In this document: piece by piece, positions 58,610 to 64,000 of the stretch
Layout: the number at the start of each line of letters is the position of its first letter
Position numbering within the stretch: the first letter of the stretch is position 1
DNA from: Franzmannia qiaohouensis
Lineage (GTDB): Bacteria > Pseudomonadota > Gammaproteobacteria > Pseudomonadales > Halomonadaceae
DNA: 64,000 nt
Reading direction: 5' to 3'
Assembly (NCBI RefSeq): GCF_031451695.1
Contig: NZ_JARWAM010000001.1
Location: forward strand, 62,001-126,000
Program-made: the position numbers and the translations under genes
Notes under the pieces: model-generated
What the model was told of the DNA's origin: nothing
What the model saw: the letters and a program-made list of their open reading frames with translations, nothing else
Databases searched by the model: none

Positions 58610-59196
58610 ACACTTTACCGCGCCCTCCGACGACCTGGCGAAACCGCTATTTACTGATGCGCCACGGCCATAGCCAGGCCAACCAGCAGGGGCTGATCAT
58701 CAGCTATCCTGACAACGGCCTGCACGCTTTCGGCCTTTCAGCACTCGGCCAAGCCCAGCTCGACGAGGTCGTTGCCGGGTGGTCCTGGCCGGCACCCACG
58801 CATATCCTGCACTCCGATTTCCGGCGCACCCGCGAGACCGCCGAACGGGTCGCCCGCCACTTCGACCTCGCCATGACGCCAGAGCCGCGACTCCGTGAGC
58901 GGGGCTTCGGCAGCCTGGAACGCCAGGCCGACAGCCACTACCCCCGGGTCTGGGCGCTGGATGCCGAGGATCCGCAGCATGGTGAGTACGGGGTGGAGAG
59001 CGTGGCCAGCGTCGCCGCCAGGCTGCAGGCGGTCATCGACGAGCTAGAGGAGGCTCACCGCGACGCGACCATCCTGCTGGTCAGCCATGGCGATCCGCTG
59101 CAGATCCTGCTGACGGCGCTTGGGGGGCGTGCACTAAGCCAGCATCGGCAGCAAACGCCGCTGATGCCGGCCAGCGTCACGCAGGTGGGACGCTAA
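58603..59196 (+). CDS. Histidine phosphatase (phosphoglycerate-mutase-like)
   Basis: This 197-residue protein has the catalytic LMRHGHSQAN motif (His near residue 21), RRTRETAERVA, ERGFGSLE and a second catalytic His in VSHGDPLQIL. These form the histidine phosphatase site. Members range from sugar-phosphate phosphatases to alpha-ribazole phosphatase; the substrate is unknown. The ribosome site is weak. It is divergent from phnD, and its start lies inside the Pho-box-like repeat, so phosphate control of both is possible. Confidence 0.88.
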   Translation: MSNTLPRPPTTWRNRYLLMRHGHSQANQQGLIISYPDNGLHAFGLSALGQAQLDEVVAGWSWPAPTHILHSDFRRTRETAERVARHFDLAMTPEPRLRERGFGSLERQADSHYPRVWALDAEDPQHGEYGVESVASVAARLQAVIDELEEAHRDATILLVSHGDPLQILLTALGGRALSQHRQQTPLMPASVTQVGR

Positions 59197-59227
59197 GCGG
59201 GCCCGCTGGGGCCAATAGCGCCTTCGC

Positions 59228-59995
59228 TCAGTGGCCGAGGATCTGGCTGAGGAACAGCTGGGTACGCTCGGACTGCGGGTCGTTGAAGAACGGCTCCGGG
59301 GCGTTCTCCTCGATGATCTGGCCCTGATCCATGAAGATCACCCGGTCGGCCACGGTCTTGGCGAAGCCCATTTCATGGGTCACGCAGAGCATGGTCATGC
59401 CCTCTTTGGCCAGCTCGACCATGACATCGAGCACCTCCTTGATCATCTCCGGGTCGAGCGCCGAGGTCGGCTCGTCGAACAGCATCACCTCGGGGTGCAT
59501 GCACAGCGAACGGGCAATCGCCACGCGCTGCTGCTGGCCGCCGGAGAGCTGTCCCGGGTACTTCAACGCCTGCTCGGCGATCTGCACCCGCTCGAGGTAC
59601 TGCATGGCCCGCGCCTCGGCCTCCCTGCGCGGTTTTTTCTGCACCCACATCGGCGCCAGGCAGCAGTTTTCCAGCACCGTGAGGTGGGGAAAGAGGTTGA
59701 AGTGCTGGAACACCATGCCGACGCTGCGGCGAATCTGCTCGATGCGCTTGATGTCCTGGGTCAACGGCATGCCGCCGACCACGATCTCGCCCTGCTGATG
59801 CTCTTCCAGATGGTTGATACAGCGAATCAGGGTCGACTTGCCCGACCCCGATGGACCACAGATGACGATCCGCTCACCGCGCCGCACCTCGAGGCTGATA
59901 TCGCGCAGCACGTGGAAGTCGCCGTACCACTTGTTGACGCCGCGCATCTCGACCATCAGATCGCCGGCGCCGGCCTGGGTTGCCTGTTCATTCAT
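59228..59995 (-). CDS. aapP: General L-amino acid ABC ATPase AapP
   Basis: This 255-residue ATPase has Walker A CGPSGSGKST, Q-loop MVFQHFNLFPHLTVLENC, signature LSGGQQQRVAIAR and Walker B VMLFDEPTSALD. It belongs to the polar-amino-acid subfamily. ATG 59995 was chosen because GAGGACG lies before it; a GTG five codons earlier overlaps that site. It is last in aapJQMP and converges with the phosphatase gene. No terminator was seen in the 31-bp gap. Confidence 0.94.
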   Translation of the reverse strand: MNEQATQAGAGDLMVEMRGVNKWYGDFHVLRDISLEVRRGERIVICGPSGSGKSTLIRCINHLEEHQQGEIVVGGMPLTQDIKRIEQIRRSVGMVFQHFNLFPHLTVLENCCLAPMWVQKKPRREAEARAMQYLERVQIAEQALKYPGQLSGGQQQRVAIARSLCMHPEVMLFDEPTSALDPEMIKEVLDVMVELAKEGMTMLCVTHEMGFAKTVADRVIFMDQGQIIEENAPEPFFNDPQSERTQLFLSQILGH

Positions 59996-60006
59996 ATTAT
60001 TCGTCC

Positions 60007-61107
60007 TCACCGCTTATGGCCGGTGTGTAATTTTCTCTCGAGATACTGGCTGTAGCGCGACATGCTGAAGCAGAAGATCCAGAACATGAACGCCGCGAAG
60101 ATATACCCCTCCAGCGCGAAGCCCAGCCAGCGCGAGTCCGACAGTGCCGCCTGGACGATGCCCAGCAGGTCGAACAGGCCGATGATCATCACCAGGGTGG
60201 TGTCCTTGAACAGCGAGATGAAGGTGTTGACGATGCCGGGAATCATCATCTTCAAGGCCTGGGGCAGCACGATCAGGCCCATGCGCTTCCAGTAGCCCAT
60301 GCCGAGGGCCGCCGCGGCCTCCTCCTGCCCGCGCGGAATGGCCTGCAGACCACCGCGCACCACCTCGGCCATGTAGGCACTCTGGAACAGGGTGATGCCG
60401 ATGAAGGCGCGGATCAGGCGGTCGACGCTAACGCCGGTGGGCATGAACAGCGGTAGCATCACCGAGGCCATGAACAGCACCGTGATCAGCGGCACGCCGC
60501 GCCAGAACTCGATGAATACCACGCAGAAGCTCTTGACGATGGGCATCTGCGAACGCCGCCCCAGCGCCAGCAGGATGCCGATCGGCAGGGCGCCGACCAT
60601 GCCGACCACGGCCAGCACCAGGGTCAGCATAAGGCCGCCCCAGCGATGGGTCTGCACCACTGGCAGGCCGAAGTGGCCGCCGTAGAGCAGGAAGTAGGCA
60701 AACACCGGGAAGCCGATCAGGGTGACCAGCGCCACCCAGCGCTTGAACGGCAGCCGCGGGATCATCAGCCAGCCGATCAGCCCGGCGAAGGTGGCAAAGG
60801 TCAGGTCGACCCGCCACAGCTCGCTACGCGGGTAGAGGCCGTAGATGAACTGGGTGAAACGGGCATTGATGAACACCCAGCAGGCGCCTTCGCGGGAGCA
60901 GTCGTCGCGGCTGGTCCCCACCCAGTCGGCATTGATCAGCCCCCACTGGATGGTCGGTACCAGCATCAGGTACAGCAGATACAGCCCGAGCAGCGAGAAG
61001 AAGCTGTTGATCGGCCCGCTGAACAGATTGGCACGCAGCCAGGCCAGGGGGCCGATGGTATTGGAGGGCGCCGGTCGCGCCTCGATCATCTTGTGATGGT
61101 GAATCAT
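60007..61107 (-). CDS. aapM: General L-amino acid ABC permease AapM
   Basis: This 366-residue permease is longer than most in its class because of an N-terminal half with extra helices and the DDCSREGACWVFINARFTQF loop, a known AapM feature. The C-terminal half is the standard HisM-type domain with VEFWRGVPLITVLF-like and PRGQEEAAAALGM motifs. It is nine bases from aapQ and 11 bp from aapP. It should form a heterodimer with AapQ. Confidence 0.93.
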   Translation of the reverse strand: MIHHHKMIEARPAPSNTIGPLAWLRANLFSGPINSFFSLLGLYLLYLMLVPTIQWGLINADWVGTSRDDCSREGACWVFINARFTQFIYGLYPRSELWRVDLTFATFAGLIGWLMIPRLPFKRWVALVTLIGFPVFAYFLLYGGHFGLPVVQTHRWGGLMLTLVLAVVGMVGALPIGILLALGRRSQMPIVKSFCVVFIEFWRGVPLITVLFMASVMLPLFMPTGVSVDRLIRAFIGITLFQSAYMAEVVRGGLQAIPRGQEEAAAALGMGYWKRMGLIVLPQALKMMIPGIVNTFISLFKDTTLVMIIGLFDLLGIVQAALSDSRWLGFALEGYIFAAFMFWIFCFSMSRYSQYLERKLHTGHKR

Positions 61108-61116
61108 GGCCCGCCC

Positions 61117-62307
61117 CTATCGTTCGACCAACGCCATGCGGGCGTTGTACCAGTTCATGAACAGCGATACCGACAGGCTGATGCTCAGGTAGACCGCCAT
61201 GGTCATGGCGATGACCTCGATGGCCTGGCCGGTCTGGTTCAGCGTGGTACCGGCAAACACCGAGACCAGGTCCGGGTAGCCGATGGCGGTGGCCAGCGAG
61301 GAGTTCTTGATCAGGTTGAGGTACTGGCTGGTCAGCGGCGGGATGATGACGCGCATTGCCTGGGGGATGATCACCAGGCGCAGCACCAGCCCCTGGGGCA
61401 GGCTCAGCGCCTGGGCTGCCTCGGTCTGGCCGTGGGAGATCGCCTGGATGCCCGAGCGCACGATCTCGGCGATATACGAGGCGGTATAGATCGACAGCGC
61501 CAGCCACAGCGCCAGGAACTCGGGGATCACCGTGATGCCACCGCGGAAGTTGAAGCCGCGCAGCTCGGGCACATCCCAGGTGACCGGCACCCCGGTCGCC
61601 ACCAGCACCAGCAGCGGCAGACCCAGGATCAGTGCCAGCGAGATCCAGCCGGCCGGAATCCGCTTGCCGGTGGCTTCGTGGCGACGCTTGTTCCAGACCA
61701 CCAGCGCGATACTGGCGGTGATGGCCACGATGAAGGCCAGCGGAATCAGCCCGAAGCCCGACTCGAACAGCGGCTCGGGCAGATAGAGCCCGCGCACGTT
61801 GAGGAAGATCACCTCGCCGAACGCCAGGCTGTCCCGGGCGCTGGGCATGGCACGCAGCACCGCGAAGTACCAGAAGAAGATCTGCAGCAGCAGCGGGATA
61901 TTGCGGAAGATCTCGATATAGGCGTTGGCGAGCCTGGCGATCAGCCAGTTGGGCGAGAGCCGCGCAATACCCACGATGAAGCCGATGATGGTCGCCGCCA
62001 ACACACCGAGGCCGCCCACCAGCAGGGTATTGAGCAAGCCCACCAGGAAGGTGCGGCCGTAGGTGCTCTGGGAGGAGTAGTCGACCAGACTCTGGACGAT
62101 GCCGAAACCGGCGGTGTTGTTGAGGAAACCGAAGCCGGTGGTGATACCACGTGCGGACAGGTTGTCCTGGGTGTTGCCGATGATGTAGAGCAGCGCGGCA
62201 ACCACTGCCGCCACCAGCAACGCCTGAAAGATCAGCGCCCGCTTGGCGGGATCACGCCAGAACGGGGGCTTGGGGCCTATCTGTGAGGCCTTGGGTCGAG
62301 CAGACAT
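61117..62307 (-). CDS. aapQ: General L-amino acid ABC permease AapQ
   Basis: This 396-residue permease has an N-terminal helix (about 25-48), RTFLVGLLNTLLVGGLGVL and IEIFRNIPLLLQIFFWYFAVL. A large central insertion (about 165-260) is typical of AapQ/BztB. The EAA loop is SHGQTEAAQALSLPQG. ATG 62307 with GGAGAAG upstream was chosen over an ATG 42 bases earlier. It lies 119 bp from aapJ; no strong terminator was seen there. Confidence 0.93.
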   Translation of the reverse strand: MSARPKASQIGPKPPFWRDPAKRALIFQALLVAAVVAALLYIIGNTQDNLSARGITTGFGFLNNTAGFGIVQSLVDYSSQSTYGRTFLVGLLNTLLVGGLGVLAATIIGFIVGIARLSPNWLIARLANAYIEIFRNIPLLLQIFFWYFAVLRAMPSARDSLAFGEVIFLNVRGLYLPEPLFESGFGLIPLAFIVAITASIALVVWNKRRHEATGKRIPAGWISLALILGLPLLVLVATGVPVTWDVPELRGFNFRGGITVIPEFLALWLALSIYTASYIAEIVRSGIQAISHGQTEAAQALSLPQGLVLRLVIIPQAMRVIIPPLTSQYLNLIKNSSLATAIGYPDLVSVFAGTTLNQTGQAIEVIAMTMAVYLSISLSVSLFMNWYNARMALVER

Positions 62308-62426
62308 GAGGATCTTCTCCGCCTGGAGGGGCTGGATGATACATGCCATCGCCTGGCGGGCCGCATGGCGGCCAGCCAGACGCTGGCGTCAACGCGCCGA
62401 CAGCGTCGGCGCATCAGGCGGATCGC

Positions 62427-63455
62427 TTAGCGAACCGGCGGCGCGTACTGAATGCCGCCATCGGTCCACAGAGCGTTGATGCCGCGTTCGATCTGCAGCG
62501 GAGAGTCCATCCCCACGTTACGATCGAAGCTCTCGGCGTAGTTACCGACCTGGCTGATGATGTGGTAGGCCCAGTCGGCCTCGAGACCCATACCCTCGCC
62601 GTAGTTGCCATCTTCACCCAGCAGGCGAGCGATGTCCGGATCGTCGGAACCCAGCATCTCGTCGACGTTGTCGCTGCTCACGCCCAGCTCTTCGGCGTTG
62701 AGCATGGCGAACAGCGACCACTTGACGACGTTGAACCACTGGTCATCGCCCTGGCGCACGGCCGGACCGAGCGGCTCCTTGGAGATGATCTCCGGCAGCA
62801 CCATGGCACCGTCCGGGTTATCGAGTTGGATGCGCAGCGCGGCCAGCTGCGAGGTATCCGAGGTCAGCACGTCACAGCGACCGGCTTCGAAGCCGCCCAC
62901 GGTCTGCTCGGAGGTATCGAAGACGATGGGGTCGAACTCCATGCCGTTGGCACGGAAGTAGTCGGCCAGGTTGAGTTCGGTGGTAGTACCGGACTGCACG
63001 CAGACCGCGGCGCCGTCGAGCTCCGTGGCGCTGGAAATACCCAGGTCGGACGACACCAGGAAGCCCTGGCCGTCGTAGAAGGTAACGCCGGTGAAGTTGA
63101 TGCCCAGCGTGGTATCGCGGGTAGTGGTCCAGGTGGTGTTACGCGACAGCACGTCCACTTCCCCAGACTGCAGCGCGGTGAAGCGCTCGACGGCGTTCAG
63201 CGGTACATAGCGCACGGCCTCGGCATCGCCAAACACGGCGGCGGCCACTGCGCGGCACACGTCGACGTCCAGGCCCTGCCACTCGCCGTCGTCATCCGGC
63301 GACGAGAAGCCCGGCAGGCCGTCACTCACACCACACTGCACGGCGCCACGCTCGACCGTATCTTCCAGCGTCGAGGCCGAGGCCATCGCGCTTGCACCCA
63401 CTGCCAGTACCGTGGCCGACGTCAGCAGTACCAGCTTGTTGTTCTTGTACGACAT
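62427..63455 (-). CDS. aapJ: General L-amino acid periplasmic binding protein AapJ
   Basis: This 342-residue binding protein has a signal peptide (about 1-27, AMASAST). The AapJ/BztA pattern is clear: CGVSDGLPGFSSPDDDGEWQ, GLDVDVCRAVAAAVFGD, DVLSRNTTWTTTRDT and VCVQSGTTTELNLADYF. It binds a broad range of L-amino acids, mostly polar and acidic. ATG 63455 gives the MSYKNNKL start; the frame runs open upstream without similarity. It leads aapJQMP and is preceded by a palindrome. Confidence 0.94.
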   Translation of the reverse strand: MSYKNNKLVLLTSATVLAVGASAMASASTLEDTVERGAVQCGVSDGLPGFSSPDDDGEWQGLDVDVCRAVAAAVFGDAEAVRYVPLNAVERFTALQSGEVDVLSRNTTWTTTRDTTLGINFTGVTFYDGQGFLVSSDLGISSATELDGAAVCVQSGTTTELNLADYFRANGMEFDPIVFDTSEQTVGGFEAGRCDVLTSDTSQLAALRIQLDNPDGAMVLPEIISKEPLGPAVRQGDDQWFNVVKWSLFAMLNAEELGVSSDNVDEMLGSDDPDIARLLGEDGNYGEGMGLEADWAYHIISQVGNYAESFDRNVGMDSPLQIERGINALWTDGGIQYAPPVR

Positions 63456-63490
63456 GGAGGATCCCCTCGCGTAGTGGTCAATATATTGGG

Positions 63491-63511
63491 ACATGCGTTT
63501 TAAAAGCATGT
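63491..63511. promoter_or_regulatory. Near-perfect palindrome before aapJ
   Basis: ACATGC and GCATGT flank GTTTTAAAA; apart from one extra G the dyad is perfect over 20 bases. It lies 36 bp before the start codon. TGGCAC just outside it on the minus strand resembles a -24 element but lacks a matching -12. The rest of 63456-63729 is AT-rich with nothing else recognised. Confidence 0.5.
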
Positions 63512-63729
63512 GCCAAGACCATAGCAAAGAGTGTTCCAACACGCGCAGTAACCGGAAATAACATTTATTCAACGCAGAAAAAGCAGGCAAAACGCCGGAT
63601 CTTACGCTCAAGCGCCGGGTATCGCCGAAAATCGCCTCTCTTTTCATGCACCTGCGTAGTGCATTACTCAACACCACAGGTGTCGTGTGCACCATCAAGG
63701 ACTCGTCCCGGCAGCGGGGCTGTCTGGCC

Positions 63730-64000
63730 TCAATCCGTCCCCAGCAGGCGCCGTCGCAGCCAAACCAGCAGCAGTAAGGCGCAGCCGGCGCCCAGGGTAT
63801 TGGCCAGGATGTCCCAGCCATCGCCGCCGCTGCGCCCGGGCACCGGAATCTGGGCATACTCGATCGCGATGCCATAGGCCACCGCCATGGCAAAGGCGCG
63901 CAGCGGGCGAACGCCGGCCAGCGACACCAGTGCAGCCAGCCCACCGTAGCCGACGAAGTGGTTGAACTTGTCCCACGGCAGCCGCTGGGGCATCTCGCTG
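63730..64000 (-). CDS. VanZ-like membrane protein (5' end cut by window edge)
   Basis: At least 90 residues of a VanZ-family protein run from the window edge to a stop at 63730. LPWDKFNHFVGYGGLAALV is the family opener after a first helix, followed by GIAIEYAQIPVPGRSGGDGWDILANTLGAG, which holds the conserved Glu and Gly-Asp. An ATG at 63993 exists, but family proteins usually have another helix before this point, so the true start probably lies beyond 64000. The function is unknown in Gram-negative bacteria; the name comes from teicoplanin resistance in enterococci and does not imply resistance here. Confidence 0.75.
   Translation of the reverse strand, partial: SEMPQRLPWDKFNHFVGYGGLAALVSLAGVRPLRAFAMAVAYGIAIEYAQIPVPGRSGGDGWDILANTLGAGCALLLLVWLRRRLLGTD

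Noticed and set aside
63506..63525. Sigma-54 promoter for aapJ
   Set aside because: The -24-like TGGCAC is present, but the expected GC of the -12 element at ten bases is absent.

Overview
The window looks like a chromosome segment of a halophilic gammaproteobacterium of the family Halomonadaceae (Halomonas or a close relative). The DNA is GC-rich. The strongest taxonomic pointer is a complete teaABCD cluster (28682-32238), the ectoine/hydroxyectoine TRAP uptake system known from Halomonas elongata. Several blocks also keep a gene order familiar from Pseudomonas: hemCDXY opposite argH, lptM-lysA-dapF-DUF484-xerC-HAD, engB-cytochrome c4-dsbA-EEP, thiS-thiG-trmB, and comM-ubiK-glnK-amtB. No rRNA, tRNA, CRISPR array, prophage or insertion sequence was recognised. 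Most of the window is core genome with very tight packing, including many 1-25 bp overlaps.

Layout. 1-6.5 kb: partial TauE/SafE permease, a periplasmic retropepsin-like protein, two coupled crcB fluoride channel genes, a small zinc-ribbon protein, a large MscS-type channel and an NCS2 purine permease. 6.5-11 kb: hemC-hemD-hemX-hemY on the minus strand. 11-17.3 kb: argH, lptM, lysA, dapF, DUF484, xerC and a YigB-like phosphatase, nearly all overlapping. 17.3-22.5 kb: engB, then cytochrome c4, dsbA, an EEP-family hydrolase and a TRAP permease pair without a binding protein. 22.5-28.6 kb: a YqaA-like protein, thiD, a tandem UspA protein, a chalcone-isomerase-fold protein, dtd, an ABC-F protein and a TIGR02444 protein, with a heptanucleotide repeat between dtd and the ABC-F gene. 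28.6-32.3 kb: teaABCD. 32.3-36.2 kb: FKBP isomerase, a PHB-depolymerase-like hydrolase with permuted motif order, a SCO/FixH-like pair and an AEC transporter.

36.2-36.7 kb is the most interesting non-coding stretch. It holds a strong promoter overlapping a Fur-box-like sequence, a roughly 118-nt structured RNA ending in an intrinsic terminator, and then a multi-hairpin element. The RNA is a candidate iron-responsive sRNA of the PrrF/RyhB functional type. 36.7-45.3 kb: trmB, thiG, thiS, DUF423, a hotdog thioesterase, malate synthase G, an alpha/beta hydrolase with a lipoprotein, comM and ubiK. 45.4-47.9 kb: a nitrogen module glnK-amtB-glnK behind a sigma-54-type promoter with NtrC-like sites. 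47.9-49.8 kb: fpr and divergent finR. 49.8-53.7 kb: two chemoreceptor genes whose signalling halves are almost identical DNA. 54-58.6 kb: a phnDCEE phosphonate-type importer with a Pho-box-like repeat. 59.2-63.5 kb: an aapJQMP general amino-acid importer. The window ends in a partial VanZ-like gene.

The accessory genes together suggest an osmoadapted, nutrient-scavenging heterotroph: compatible-solute recovery, amino-acid, ammonium and phosphonate-type uptake, chemotaxis to small molecules, the glyoxylate route and iron/redox control. All functions are inferred from sequence reading and family knowledge. No database search was run.
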